64,000 bases of DNA from Azospirillum sp. TSH64 (GCF_003116035.1 NZ_LGQW01000015.1:1225663-1289662), one strand, 5' to 3'; positions 52,097 to 62,279 are shown, counted from the first letter of the stretch. Made by a program: numbers and translations. Notes: generated by a model not told the origin, from the sequence alone.

Positions 52097-52815
52097 GCGC
52101 CGATCTTCACCAGATCTGGGTCTATCTGTCCGCCAGCCCGCTGGCCGGGCTGACGCTGACGCTGGTCGCCTATCAGATCGGCCTGTGGGTCTTTGAAAAG
52201 CTGGGACGGCGCCCGGTGCTGAACCCGGTGCTGATCGCCGTCGTCCTGATCGCCGGCACGCTCAGCCTGTCCGGCATCGATTACCGCACCTATTTCGACG
52301 GCGCGCAGTTCGTCCATTTCCTGCTCGGCCCGGCCACGGTGGCGCTCGCCATTCCGCTCTATAACCAGTTCCAGGAGGTCCGCCGCTCGGCCCTGGCTCT
52401 GGTGGTGGCACTGCTGGTGGGGTCCGCCGCCTCGGCGTTGAGTGCCGTGGCGCTGGTCTGGGCGTTCGGAGGCAGCAAGGCGACCATCCTGTCGATGGCA
52501 CCGAAATCCGTCACCTCCCCCATCGCCATGGGCGTGTCGGAGCAGATCGGCGGCCTGCCGTCGCTGACCGCGGTGTTCGTCATCATCACCGGCATCGTCG
52601 CCGCCAGCCTCGGCACCTGGGTGCTGAACCTTGTGCGGGTGAAGGACTGGCGCGCCCGCGGCTTCGGCATGGGCGTGGCGGCGCACGGCATCGGCACCGC
52701 GCGTGCCTTGCAGGTCAACGAGGTGGCGGGTGCCTTCGCCGGGCTGGGCATGGGGTTGAACGGGCTGGCAACGGCGTTGCTGCTGCCGACGCTGTACCAC
52801 CTGATCTGGGGCTGA
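52093..52815 (+). CDS. LrgB family protein
   Basis: A 240-residue polytopic protein of the LrgB/CidB/YohK family, the partner of LrgA/CidA. Hydrophobic segments run throughout, with the family phrases FLLGPATVALAIPLYNQ, SMAPKSVTSPIAMGVSEQIGGLPSLTAVFVIITGI and GMGVAAHGIGTARALQVNEVAGAFAGLGMGLNGLATALLLP. The four-base overlap with the preceding gene indicates translational coupling. It ends about 75 bases before the leu promoter. Confidence 0.93.
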   Translation: MSADLHQIWVYLSASPLAGLTLTLVAYQIGLWVFEKLGRRPVLNPVLIAVVLIAGTLSLSGIDYRTYFDGAQFVHFLLGPATVALAIPLYNQFQEVRRSALALVVALLVGSAASALSAVALVWAFGGSKATILSMAPKSVTSPIAMGVSEQIGGLPSLTAVFVIITGIVAASLGTWVLNLVRVKDWRARGFGMGVAAHGIGTARALQVNEVAGAFAGLGMGLNGLATALLLPTLYHLIWG

Positions 52816-52890
52816 CGCGTGAGGATGGGAAGGATGGAAGGAGCGCCGATGGTTGGTGCATCCCGCAGTCCGTTTTTCGCCAATCCGGGC

Positions 52891-52919
52891 TTGACAGCCA
52901 TGCCGCACCTGCGCACAGT
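52891..52919 (+). promoter_or_regulatory. Putative promoter for leuA
   Basis: A consensus TTGACA (52891-52896), a 17-base spacer and CACAGT (52914-52919). Transcription would then start near 52926, at or next to the ATG of the leader peptide (52927), so the leader mRNA would have almost no 5' untranslated region. Confidence 0.6.
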
Positions 52920-52926
52920 GCGCCCC

Positions 52927-52970
52927 ATGAACACCATCGACCTGCAGAACGCCCTTCTTCGACTTCTCGG

Positions 52971-52983
<13 letters not shown>
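52927..52983 (+). CDS. leuL: leu operon leader peptide
   Basis: An 18-residue frame, MNTIDLQNALLRLLGPAL, in which 6 residues are leucine, several in pairs, directly upstream of leuA. This is the hallmark of a transcription-attenuation leader that senses charged tRNA-Leu. It ends within a hairpin (52971-52992). No Shine-Dalgarno precedes the ATG, and the predicted start of transcription lies at the ATG, so it may be translated from a leaderless mRNA. It is too short for standard gene finders. Confidence 0.75.
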
Positions 52984-54951
<1,968 letters not shown>

Positions 54952-54965
54952 GGGCTCATCGTTGC

Positions 54966-55007
54966 GGCCCCCTCCTTCCCGCTCCTGCAAGCGGGCGGTG
55001 GGGGGCC
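54966..55007 (+). terminator. Hairpin downstream of leuA
   Basis: Outer arms GGCCCCC (54966-54972) and GGGGGCC (55001-55007) and inner arms CCCGC (54978-54982) and GCGGG (54991-54995) form an extended hairpin. It lies about 15 bases after the leuA stop and just before the next promoter. Confidence 0.6.
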
Positions 55008-55013
55008 ATTGAC

Positions 55014-55042
55014 TTGCTCCCACCGCCCCACCCGCCTATAAG
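55014..55042 (+). promoter_or_regulatory. Putative promoter for hldD-lgt
   Basis: TTGCTC (55014-55019), 17 bases and TATAAG (55037-55042), 38 bases before the hldD start. A TTGACT at 55009 is nearby but too far from the -10. Confidence 0.5.
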
Positions 55043-55079
55043 TCCCCACGAAACGCGTCGAGCAACAGCGGACAGCGCT

Positions 55080-56066
55080 ATGATCGTGGTCACCGGCGGG
55101 GCCGGCTTCATCGGGTCCAACCTTGTCGCGGCTCTGGCTGCGCGCGGCATCACCGACGTGGCGGTCGTCGACCGCTTCCGTGACGGCGAGAAGTGGCAGA
55201 ATCTCGCCAAGCGTGAGGTCGCGGCCCTGGTGCCGCCCGAGCAGACGCTGGCCTTTCTCGACCAGCATGCCGCCGAGATCGACACCGTCTTCCATCTCGG
55301 CGCCATCTCCGCCACCACCGAGCGGGACGTCGACAAGATCGTCGCCAACAACGTCGCGCTGACGCTCGATTTGTGGCGCTGGTGTTCCTGGCGCGGATGC
55401 CGGCTGATCTACGCCTCCTCCGCCGCAACCTATGGCGATGGCTCCGCCGGTTTCGACGATGACGGCTCCTGCGACGGGCTGGCGCGGCTGCGGCCGCTGA
55501 ATGCCTATGGCTGGTCCAAGCATCTGGTCGACCGCCGCATCGCCCGCGCCGTCGCCGGCGGCGACCTCGTGCCGCCGCAATGGGCCGGGCTGAAATTCTT
55601 CAACGTCTACGGCCCGAACGAAGCCCACAAGGGCGACATGATGAGCGTGATCGCCAAGCTGCATCCGCAGTTGACGGCTGGCCAGCCGGCGCGCCTGTTC
55701 AAGTCGCATAAGGACGGCTTCGAGGATGGCGGCCAACTGCGCGACTTCATCCATGTCGACGACTGCGTCGCGGTGATGCTGTGGCTCTACGACCATCCCG
55801 ATGTCAGCGGCCTGTTCAACGTCGGAACCGGCAAGGCGCGCAGCTTCAAGGATCTGGCGCTGGCGACCTTCGCCGCGCTGGGACTGCCTCCCCGGATTGA
55901 GTACTTCGAGATGCCCGAGCATCTGCGCGGCAAATACCAATATTTCACGCAGGCGACGACGGATCGCCTGCGCGCCGCCGGATTCGACCAGCCCTTCACC
56001 GAGCTGGAAGAGGGTGTCCGGCGCTATGTGCAGGATTTCCTGTCGCAGCCCGACCCGTATCGCTGA
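55080..56066 (+). CDS. rfaD: ADP-L-glycero-D-manno-heptose 6-epimerase
   Basis: The enzyme (also hldD) epimerises ADP-D,D-heptose to ADP-L,D-heptose for the LPS inner core. The 328-residue extended SDR has GGAGFIGSN near 6-14, catalytic Ser in YASSAATYGDGS and the Tyr-x3-Lys in AYGWSKHLVD. The family phrases FFNVYGPNEAHKGDMMSVI, RDFIHVDDCVAVMLWL and MPEHLRGKYQYFTQA are present. It lies 11 bases before lgt and starts a polycistronic run. Confidence 0.95.
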   Translation: MIVVTGGAGFIGSNLVAALAARGITDVAVVDRFRDGEKWQNLAKREVAALVPPEQTLAFLDQHAAEIDTVFHLGAISATTERDVDKIVANNVALTLDLWRWCSWRGCRLIYASSAATYGDGSAGFDDDGSCDGLARLRPLNAYGWSKHLVDRRIARAVAGGDLVPPQWAGLKFFNVYGPNEAHKGDMMSVIAKLHPQLTAGQPARLFKSHKDGFEDGGQLRDFIHVDDCVAVMLWLYDHPDVSGLFNVGTGKARSFKDLALATFAALGLPPRIEYFEMPEHLRGKYQYFTQATTDRLRAAGFDQPFTELEEGVRRYVQDFLSQPDPYR

Positions 56067-56077
56067 CCGGAGTTCCC

Positions 56078-56899
56078 ATGCTCGCCACCCTTCCCGTCGT
56101 GGCCTTTCCCACCATCGACCCGGTCGCCTTTTCCGTCGGCCCGGTCGTCGTCCGCTGGTATGCGCTGGCCTATCTGGCCGGCTTCGTGCTGGGCTGGCGC
56201 TATTGCATGGGGCTGGCGCGGCTCGATCCCGGCCGCCGGCCGAACCCCGAGGAGTTCGACGACTTCCTGACCTGGGCGGTGATCGGCACCATCCTGGGCG
56301 GGCGGCTCGGCTATGTGCTGTTCTACAACCTGCCCTATTATCTGGAAAACCCGCTTGACGCGGTTCAGGTCTGGCATGGCGGCATGTCCTTCCATGGCGG
56401 CATGGTCGGCGTGCTGACCGCCATTGCGCTGTTCTGCTGGCGGCGCGGCATCTCGCCCTTCGTCTTCGGCGACATCATCGCCGCCTGTGCCCCCATCGGG
56501 CTGTTCTTCGGCCGCATCGCCAACTTCATCAATGGCGAGCTGTATGGCCGGCCGGCGCCCGATTTCGCCTATGCCATGGTCTTCCCGCGCGACCCGTTGC
56601 AGGTGCCGCGCCATCCCAGCCAGCTTTACGAGGCTGCCCTGGAGGGCGTGGTTCTGTTCATCCTGCTGGCAATCGCCATCCGCAGCCCGGCGCTGCGCAA
56701 CCGGCCGGGCACGATCGGCGGGCTGTTCCTGATCGGCTACGGCCTGTCGCGCATCACGGTCGAGTTATTCCGCGAGCCCGACCCGCAGCTGGGCTTCCTG
56801 TTCGCCGGCGCCACGATGGGACAGCTGCTGTCGCTACCGATGGTGGCCATCGGCCTGTGGCTGGTCCTGCGCGGCCGGCGTCATGCCATTCCGGCCTGA
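56078..56899 (+). CDS. lgt: Phosphatidylglycerol-prolipoprotein diacylglyceryl transferase
   Basis: Lgt attaches diacylglycerol to the lipobox cysteine of prolipoproteins in the inner membrane. The 273-residue protein has about seven membrane segments, the HGGMSFHGGMVG region (near 99-110; conserved His) and the invariant GRIANFINGELYGRP (about 147-161). It follows hldD by 11 bases and overlaps or abuts the methyltransferase gene, so the genes are almost certainly one transcript. Confidence 0.97.
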   Translation: MLATLPVVAFPTIDPVAFSVGPVVVRWYALAYLAGFVLGWRYCMGLARLDPGRRPNPEEFDDFLTWAVIGTILGGRLGYVLFYNLPYYLENPLDAVQVWHGGMSFHGGMVGVLTAIALFCWRRGISPFVFGDIIAACAPIGLFFGRIANFINGELYGRPAPDFAYAMVFPRDPLQVPRHPSQLYEAALEGVVLFILLAIAIRSPALRNRPGTIGGLFLIGYGLSRITVELFREPDPQLGFLFAGATMGQLLSLPMVAIGLWLVLRGRRHAIPA

Positions 56900-56903
56900 C
56901 GCC

Positions 56904-58037
56904 ATGGCGGACGAAAGCGCCGGTCCGGAAACGCTGGCCCGCCTGCTGGCCCGCCGCATCGTGATGGACGGCCCGATGAGCGTCGGCGCCTTCATGGCGG
57001 AGGCGCTGGGCCATCCGCGCTTCGGCTATTACATGCGCCGCGACCCGTTCGGCAGCGGCGGCGACTTCACCACCGCGCCGGAAATCAGCCAGATGTTCGG
57101 CGAACTGGTCGGGCTCTGGTGCATCGACAGCTGGGCAAGGCTGGGCGGCCCCGGCCCGTTCCATCTGGTGGAGCTGGGTCCCGGCCGCGGAACGCTGATG
57201 GCCGACGCGCTGCGGGCGGCCGCGGTGCTGCCGCTGTTCCGCGACAACGCCATCGTCCATCTGGTGGAGACCAGCCCGTCCTTGCGGGAGCGGCAGCGCC
57301 AGACGCTGCACCCCGTCCTGGGCGACGCGGTCTACTGGCATGACCGGCTGGAGGATGTGCCGGACGGCCCGACCGTCCTGATCGCCAACGAGTTCTTCGA
57401 CGCCCTGCCGATCCGGCAGGTGCAGAAGACCAACTATGGCTGGTTCGAGCGGTTGGTCGATGTCGAGCCCGACAGCACCGGGGACGATCCACGCTTCCGC
57501 TTCGTGTTGGAGGCCTTCGGCAGTTCCGGCAACCGGCTGGTGCCGGATGTGCTGCGTGAAGCGCCGGACGGCAGCGTCGTCGAGGTCTCCCCCGCCTCGC
57601 AGGCGGTGGCGCGGCTGATCGGCGCCCGGCTGGCCGCGGCCCCCGGTGCGGCGCTGGTCATCGACTATGGCTACGCCCACGGGCCGGCGGCCGGCGACAC
57701 GCTGCAGGCGATGCGCCGCCATGCCTATGCCCCCGTGCTGGAGTCGCCAGGCGAAGCCGACCTGACGGCCCATGTCGATTTCGCCGCAATCGCCGCTGCG
57801 GCGCGGGAGGGCGGCGCCCAATCCTTCGGCGTGGTCGAGCAGGGCGAGTGGCTGACCCGGCTGGGCATCCGCCAGCGCGCATCCGCCCTGGCGGCGAAGG
57901 CCAGCCCGGCCCAGGCGCAGGACATCCGCGGCGCGCTGGACCGCTTGATCGATCCCTCGCAAATGGGCAGGCTGTTCAAACTGGCCGCGTTCGCCACGCC
58001 AGGAGCCTTCGCCGACTCTCCCCCGGCCGGCTTCTGA
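56904..58037 (+). CDS. SAM-dependent methyltransferase, NDUFAF7/MidA family
   Basis: A 377-residue class I methyltransferase of the Methyltransf_28 (DUF185) family. Motifs: ARLLARRIVMDGPMSVGAFMAEALGHPRFGYYMRRDPFGSGGDFTTAPEISQMFGELVG, a glycine-rich SAM site LVELGPGRGTLMAD and ANEFFDALPI. Mitochondrial NDUFAF7 methylates a complex I subunit; the bacterial role may be similar. ATG 56883, overlapping lgt by 17 bases, is also possible. In alphaproteobacteria it often sits between lgt and pgeF, as here. Confidence 0.92.
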   Translation: MADESAGPETLARLLARRIVMDGPMSVGAFMAEALGHPRFGYYMRRDPFGSGGDFTTAPEISQMFGELVGLWCIDSWARLGGPGPFHLVELGPGRGTLMADALRAAAVLPLFRDNAIVHLVETSPSLRERQRQTLHPVLGDAVYWHDRLEDVPDGPTVLIANEFFDALPIRQVQKTNYGWFERLVDVEPDSTGDDPRFRFVLEAFGSSGNRLVPDVLREAPDGSVVEVSPASQAVARLIGARLAAAPGAALVIDYGYAHGPAAGDTLQAMRRHAYAPVLESPGEADLTAHVDFAAIAAAAREGGAQSFGVVEQGEWLTRLGIRQRASALAAKASPAQAQDIRGALDRLIDPSQMGRLFKLAAFATPGAFADSPPAGF

Positions 58038-58179
58038 CCGGCGGACACGGAAACCGGGTCAGAGACACCGCACCATAACCGCCAGAACCACAATCCGGGC
58101 GGACCGTGCATCGCGTCCCCTGCCCTGTCGGGCATGATTGCCGGGCATGGGGGCCACAGAATAGGGAAGGACGGCGTTC

Positions 58180-58947
58180 GTGATCACACTCGGCGCGCTG
58201 AACGACATCACCCACATCAGACACGCCTTTTTCACCCGCACCGGCGGGGTTTCCACCGGTCTCTACGCCTCGCTGAACTGCGGGCTGGGGTCCAACGACT
58301 CCGCCGCGGCCGTGCATGAGAACCGCGCCCGCGCCGCCGCGCGCATGGAGGTGGCACCCGCCAACCTCATCACCTGCTATCAGGTCCACAGCCCGACCTG
58401 CGTCTTGGTGGAAGAGCCCTGGACTCCGGAAACGGCACCGAAGGCAGACGCCATGGCGACCCGGCAGCCGGGGATCGCGCTGGGCATCCTGACCGCCGAC
58501 TGCGCGCCCGTCCTGTTCGCCGACAGCAAGGCGCGGGTGATCGGCGCCGCCCATGCCGGCTGGAAGGGCGCCAAGGGCGGCGTCATCGAGGCGACCGTCG
58601 CCCGCATGGTCGAGCTGGGCGCCAAGCCGAACCGCATCGTTGCCTGCATCGGCCCCTGCATCGCCCAGCGCTCCTACGAGGTGGGTCCGGAATTCCCGGC
58701 GCCGTTCGAGGAGGAGGATGCGCGCAACCGCGATTATTTCGCTCCTGCGCGCAAGCCCGGCCATTTCTTGTTCGATCTGGCGGCCTACGTCACCCGCCGG
58801 CTGGGCGACTCCGGCGTCACGGTGATCCAGCGCTGCCCCAACGACACGGTGGCCGAGGAGGACCGCTTCTTCAGCTATCGCCGCTCCTGCCTGCGGGGAG
58901 AGACGGATTACGGCCGCGGCCTTTCGGCCATCGTCCTGCAGAACTGA
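58180..58947 (+). CDS. pgeF: Polyphenol oxidase-like protein PgeF (YfiH/LACC1 family)
   Basis: A 255-residue protein of the YfiH/DUF152 family (now named PgeF, peptidoglycan editing factor, or multicopper oxidase-like LACC1). Metal or active-site residues appear in QVHSPTCVLVE, TADCAPVLFAD, GAAHAGWKGAKGGV and CIGPCIAQRSYEVG. The E. coli protein is reported to act in peptidoglycan fidelity, while older work described polyphenol oxidase activity. The start is GTG 58180. It ends a conserved lgt-methyltransferase-pgeF run, 142 bases after the methyltransferase. Confidence 0.93.
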   Translation: MITLGALNDITHIRHAFFTRTGGVSTGLYASLNCGLGSNDSAAAVHENRARAAARMEVAPANLITCYQVHSPTCVLVEEPWTPETAPKADAMATRQPGIALGILTADCAPVLFADSKARVIGAAHAGWKGAKGGVIEATVARMVELGAKPNRIVACIGPCIAQRSYEVGPEFPAPFEEEDARNRDYFAPARKPGHFLFDLAAYVTRRLGDSGVTVIQRCPNDTVAEEDRFFSYRRSCLRGETDYGRGLSAIVLQN

Positions 58948-58984
58948 AACGGCGCGAACGGGTCGGCGGAACGGCCATGGTCAT

Positions 58985-59003
58985 GCCGCCCGCGCAGGGC
59001 GGC
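58985..59003 (+). terminator. Hairpin downstream of pgeF
   Basis: GCCGCCC (58985-58991) and GGGCGGC (58997-59003) form a perfect 7-bp stem with loop GCGCA, about 40 bases after the pgeF stop. No T-run follows. Confidence 0.5.
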
Positions 59004-59040
59004 ATTCCCCAATGGGGAAAGACCCGACCGTCATGGAACG

Positions 59041-59069
59041 TTTACATGGGGCCGACCCTTTGTTATGGT
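59041..59069 (+). promoter_or_regulatory. Putative promoter for prs
   Basis: TTTACA (59041-59046), 17 bases and TATGGT (59064-59069), about 80 bases before the prs start. The -10 is the same as at fabI. Confidence 0.55.
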
Positions 59070-59149
59070 CCGCCCCGTTTTCAAGGGGCGCCGGCGCGCA
59101 AGCGGCGAACGTGCCTTGAGCCGTTTCCCTGCAAAGAGAGCCGACCCCG

Positions 59150-60085
59150 ATGAAGGTGCTTGCCGGCAACAGCAACCGTCCGCTGGCCGAGGCGATCTCC
59201 ACCTGTCTCGGCGTGCCGCTGACCAAAGCCAGCGTCCGCCGTTTCTCCGACATGGAGGTTTTCGTCGAGATCCTGGAGAACGTGCGCGGCGAGGACGTGT
59301 TCGTCGTCCAGTCGACCTCGTTCCCGGCCAACGACAACCTGATGGAACTGCTGGTGACGATCGATGCGCTTCGGCGCGGGTCGGCCCGGCGCATCACGGC
59401 GGTCATCCCCTACTACGGCTACGCCCGCCAGGATCGCAAGACCGGCCCGCGCACGCCAATCTCGGCCAAGCTGGTCGCCAACCTGATCACCCAGGCCGGC
59501 GCCAACCGCGTGCTGACGATGGACCTGCACGCAGGCCAGATCCAGGGCTTCTTCGACATCCCCACCGACAACCTGATGGCCGCCCCGGTCTTCGAGAAGG
59601 ACATCCGCCAGTCCTTCGAGAGCATCGACGAGATCACCATCGTGTCGCCGGACGTCGGCGGCGTGGTGCGCGCCCGCGCGCTGGCCAAGCGCCTGGACGC
59701 CGATCTGGCGATCATCGACAAGCGGCGTGAGCGCGCCGGCGTGTCGGAGGTGATGAACATCATCGGCGACGCCAACGGCCGCCGCTGCATCCTGATCGAC
59801 GACATCGTCGACTCGGGCGGTACGCTGTGCAACGCCGCCGTCGCCCTGATGGAGGCCGGTGCCAAGTCGGTCCACGCCTTCTGCACCCACGGCGTCCTGT
59901 CCGGCGGTGCGGTCGCCCGCGTCGCCGTGTCGCCGCTGGAGCAGCTGGTCACCACCGACAGCATCCAGGCGACCGAGGCGGTGCGCGTGTCGCGCAACAT
60001 CCGCCAGCTGACCATCGCCCCCCTGCTCGCCGAAGCGATCATGCGCATCAGCGAGGAACGGTCGGTGTCGAGCCTGTTCTCCTAG
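59150..60085 (+). CDS. prs: Ribose-phosphate pyrophosphokinase (PRPP synthetase)
   Basis: Prs makes PRPP for nucleotide, histidine and tryptophan synthesis. The 311-residue product is the class I length. Motifs: [24 protein letters not shown], the ATP-binding [36 protein letters not shown] and the PRPP loop [18 protein letters not shown]. It is followed directly by an inverted repeat and then a strong terminator, so it is monocistronic. It supplies the substrate of the histidine pathway that includes hisE. Confidence 0.98.
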   Translation: MKVLAGNSNRPLAEAISTCLGVPLTKASVRRFSDMEVFVEILENVRGEDVFVVQSTSFPANDNLMELLVTIDALRRGSARRITAVIPYYGYARQDRKTGPRTPISAKLVANLITQAGANRVLTMDLHAGQIQGFFDIPTDNLMAAPVFEKDIRQSFESIDEITIVSPDVGGVVRARALAKRLDADLAIIDKRRERAGVSEVMNIIGDANGRRCILIDDIVDSGGTLCNAAVALMEAGAKSVHAFCTHGVLSGGAVARVAVSPLEQLVTTDSIQATEAVRVSRNIRQLTIAPLLAEAIMRISEERSVSSLFS

Positions 60086-60139
60086 AGTGTGATCGCTTCA
60101 CGCTGGATTGCTTGAAGCGTGAATCACACGGAAGACTCT
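60084..60139. repeat. Inverted repeat just after prs
   Basis: AGAGT (60084-60088) and ACTCT (60135-60139) enclose GTGTGA/TCACAC (60087-60092, 60124-60129) and TTCACGC/GCGTGAA (60097-60103, 60117-60123). The first bases overlap the prs stop codon. The pattern resembles a dispersed palindromic element; I recall similar sequences in Azospirillum genomes but cannot confirm it here. Confidence 0.6.
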
Positions 60140-60159
60140 AAGAGCGGCAGCGTTACAGG

Positions 60160-60193
60160 AAAGGTCCTTTCCCACCGGGAGAGGGCCTTTTTT
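60160..60193 (+). terminator. Intrinsic terminator of prs
   Basis: A long stem (60160-60173 with 60177-60190, with two wobble pairs) and loop ACC, ending in TTTTTT. It is the strongest terminator in the window and lies about 75 bases after the prs stop. Confidence 0.88.
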
Positions 60194-60213
60194 GTTGCGC
60201 GCGTTCCGCTCCA

Positions 60214-60423
60214 TCACCCCTGCCCCTGTCCGTCACCTAGCCCATGGAAGTCGTTCGCCGTGACCTGCCCACCAGTGGCGGCGGCGATTCGGGCCATGAC
60301 GGCGGGACGGGGGACGCGGCGGCCATGGCGGTAGCGGTTGACCGTCGCCTGGGTCGTCCCGATCAGGGCGGCAAAGGCCTCTTCCTTGGTTGCGGTCCGG
60401 TTGAGCCAATCGTCGAGCGTCAT
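60214..60423 (-). CDS. Small Cro-like helix-turn-helix protein
   Basis: A 69-residue protein, MTLDDWLNRTATKEEAFAALIGTTQATVNRYRHGRRVPRPAVMARIAAATGGQVTANDFHG and a short Gly/Gln tail in outline. Residues 14-55 are a Cro/C1-type helix-turn-helix with recognition helix TTQATVNRYRHGRRVP. It is divergent from the S24-type repressor gene across 93 bases, an arrangement like a lambdoid immunity switch. The frame continues upstream across the other gene, but ATG 60423 is the sensible start. Confidence 0.72.
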   Translation of the reverse strand: MTLDDWLNRTATKEEAFAALIGTTQATVNRYRHGRRVPRPAVMARIAAATGGQVTANDFHGLGDGQGQG

Positions 60424-60516
60424 ACCGCAATGGTTTAGACCAAGCAGGCTTCTGCGCGCAACTGGATTTATTCCGCTCTGGTGGACTTTCCGAAGCCGTT
60501 TTGGTATGAAGGTCAC

Positions 60517-61185
60517 ATGACCACAATGCGCGAACTGCGGCAGGCCGCCGGGCTGAGCCAGGAAAAGCTGGCCGAGATGGCCGGTACCTCCCAGCCACAG
60601 ATCAACAAGCTGGAAACCGGCCAGCGCAAGTTGACCGTCGACTGGGCGGTCAAGCTGGCCGGGCCGCTGGGCGTGGAGCCGGCGGTCCTGCTCGGTCTCG
60701 ACGGGCCGACCGCCGCGACGGCCCAAGCGCCTTCCCAGCGCCCCGCCCGCCCGTCGCTTCCGCCGCTCCTCCGCACGGCACCGCTTCCGCAGGCGCAGGC
60801 CGCGGCGTCGATGCCGGTACGGGCGGCGGCACGTGGCGGCGTGGACCAGGAAATGTTTCTGGAGGACGGGCCCATCGACTGGATCGCACGCCCCGACTAT
60901 TTGAAGAACGCCCGCGATCCATATGCCATGTATGTGGTCGGCGAATCGATGATGCCGCGTTTCCGCCCGGCCCAGCTTCTGCACGTCAACCCGCACAAAC
61001 CGCCAGCCGCGGGATCCGGGGTGGTGGTGGTCAAATGCAACAAAGCGGTGCTGGTGAAGGAGTTCGTGCGGCGAGGCGCCGACATGGTGATCCTGCGCGA
61101 ATACCGGCCGGCCGACCGCGAATTTTCCGTGCCGCTGGAAGAAATCGACACCCTGCACACCGTGGTCGGCTTGCAGGAGCCCTGA
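60517..61185 (+). CDS. XRE-family repressor with S24 (CI/LexA-like) peptidase domain
   Basis: A 222-residue regulator. Residues 3-58 form an XRE helix-turn-helix (LRQAAGLSQEKLAEMAGTSQPQINKLETGQRKL), followed by a long Pro/Ala/Gln-rich linker (62-108) and an S24 domain (120-222) with the catalytic Ser144 in VVGESMMPRF and Lys181 in AVLVKEFVRRG. The linker has no clear Ala-Gly self-cleavage dipeptide, so autocleavage is uncertain. Its ATG has AAGG upstream; a GTG at 60481 is also in frame. Phage-type CI repressors look like this, but no phage genes are near. Confidence 0.88.
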   Translation: MTTMRELRQAAGLSQEKLAEMAGTSQPQINKLETGQRKLTVDWAVKLAGPLGVEPAVLLGLDGPTAATAQAPSQRPARPSLPPLLRTAPLPQAQAAASMPVRAAARGGVDQEMFLEDGPIDWIARPDYLKNARDPYAMYVVGESMMPRFRPAQLLHVNPHKPPAAGSGVVVVKCNKAVLVKEFVRRGADMVILREYRPADREFSVPLEEIDTLHTVVGLQEP

Positions 61186-61214
61186 CCGACATACCACAAC
61201 GGTATCGGCTTTTT
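61186..61214 (+). terminator. Intrinsic terminator after the S24 repressor gene
   Basis: CCGA-(CA)-TACC pairs with GGTATCGG (61201-61208) with a 2-base bulge, followed by CTTTTT. It begins one base after the repressor stop codon. Confidence 0.75.
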
Positions 61215-61223
61215 CTGGTCCTT

Positions 61224-61242
61224 ATAGTCCAAATTGGACTAT
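61224..61242. promoter_or_regulatory. Perfect 19-bp palindrome, candidate operator
   Basis: ATAGTCCAAATTGGACTAT has 9-bp arms around one central base and overlaps a TATAGT -10-like hexamer (61223-61228). It lies 64 bases before the next gene and close to the S24 repressor, its likely binding protein. A related half-site TGGACT occurs at 60482-60487 upstream of the repressor. Confidence 0.6.
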
Positions 61243-61305
61243 TCCTTTGTTCGGCGAAGCGGCGGACATCTCCGGCGCACCGCAGTCGATCGAGGAGACA
61301 AGGCC

Positions 61306-61593
61306 ATGCCACAGCTTTATCCGCGCTTCCATCCCGGCCCATCGGGCGGGCGGCTCGACAGCTTCAGCGAGCGCGGCGCCCACGAACTGGCCCGCCGCAT
61401 CCGCACCGCCTGGGCCAACATCGGCTGGGACGTGGAGGTGCGGGTGGAGCGCATCGCCAGCGAGGAAGTGGGCGACGGCCGCAGCACCGCCCACTTCACC
61501 GTTCGCAGCGACCTGATCAACGGCTTGCCCCAGCGCCGCCTGTCCCAACGCCGACCGGACGAGGCGGCCCGGGCGCTGCCGCGCGCCGCCTGA
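61306..61593 (+). CDS. Conserved hypothetical protein (95 residues)
   Basis: A 95-residue basic protein: PQLYPRFHPGPSGGRLDSFSERGAHELARRIRTAWANIGWDVEVRVERIASEEVGDGRSTAHFTVRSDL in outline. The central alpha-beta-beta segment looks like a small nucleic-acid- or protein-binding fold, but I do not recognise a family. It has GAGGAG seven bases upstream, and the perfect palindrome lies further upstream. It converges on the AhpD-like gene with a 6-base gap. Confidence 0.75.
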   Translation: MPQLYPRFHPGPSGGRLDSFSERGAHELARRIRTAWANIGWDVEVRVERIASEEVGDGRSTAHFTVRSDLINGLPQRRLSQRRPDEAARALPRAA

Positions 61594-61599
61594 TGCGGC

Positions 61600-61989
61600 T
61601 CACTTCAACCGCTCGTCCAACTCGACCTGATAGCCGACAGCGAGGCGGTTGGTCTCGTTCGCCATGCCAACCACCGCCATCAGCTCACCGAACTGCGCGT
61701 CGGTCATGCCCAGACGCCGCGCCGCCGCCTCGTGCGAGCGGACGCAATACTGGCAGTTGTTGGTGACGCTGACCGCGACGAAGATCATCTCCTTGACCAG
61801 CGGGTCCAGCGCACCGGGCGCCATCACCTCCTTCAGGCTCTCCCAGGTCCGTGCCAGGGTCGGCGGATGGTGGGCAATCGCCTTCCAGAAATTGTTCACG
61901 TCGGGGACGTTGCGCGTCGCCTTGATGTCGTCGTAGACGGCGCGGACCTCCGGGATCGCATCGGCCTGTTCGATCAGGGGAAGCGGCAT
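61600..61989 (-). CDS. Carboxymuconolactone decarboxylase/AhpD-like protein
   Basis: A 129-residue all-helical protein of the CMD/AhpD family. It has the redox-active CxxC and proton-relay His in NCQYCVRSHEAAARRLGM (about 79-96), typical of the AhpD-like alkylhydroperoxidase branch rather than the decarboxylase. It could act with a peroxiredoxin in peroxide detoxification. Start ATG 61989 has AGGAG twelve bases upstream. Confidence 0.92.
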   Translation of the reverse strand: MPLPLIEQADAIPEVRAVYDDIKATRNVPDVNNFWKAIAHHPPTLARTWESLKEVMAPGALDPLVKEMIFVAVSVTNNCQYCVRSHEAAARRLGMTDAQFGELMAVVGMANETNRLAVGYQVELDERLK

Positions 61990-62279
61990 GGCGGCGGGAA
62001 CTCCTGTGGGGGATGGTGACTTGCGATAAGGCAGGACATCGTGTCGCAAGGCAACAGCCGGTCCATGTCTTTCCCCCGTCCATCGGCCAAGTTGACCGAT
62101 GCCAGCCCCGCTGGTAGTAGAGACTTGCAACAGATCGCGCAAACGTTCGGACAAACGATCCGCCCGGAAGCCGCGGCGCTGAAAGAAATCCATAAGACAC
62201 GAAATCTATTCGTGCAGCGTTCCCATGCGGCCCGGCCCCGGCACATGTCCGATCCGGCCCGAATGCCGGGAGGAACAGC
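61990..62279. other. Divergent intergenic region between the AhpD-like and TorD-like genes
   Basis: About 290 bases with no gene. On the plus strand TTGACC (62092-62097) and TAGTAG (62115-62120) are 17 bases apart, a weak promoter candidate for the TorD-like gene. Confidence 0.4.
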
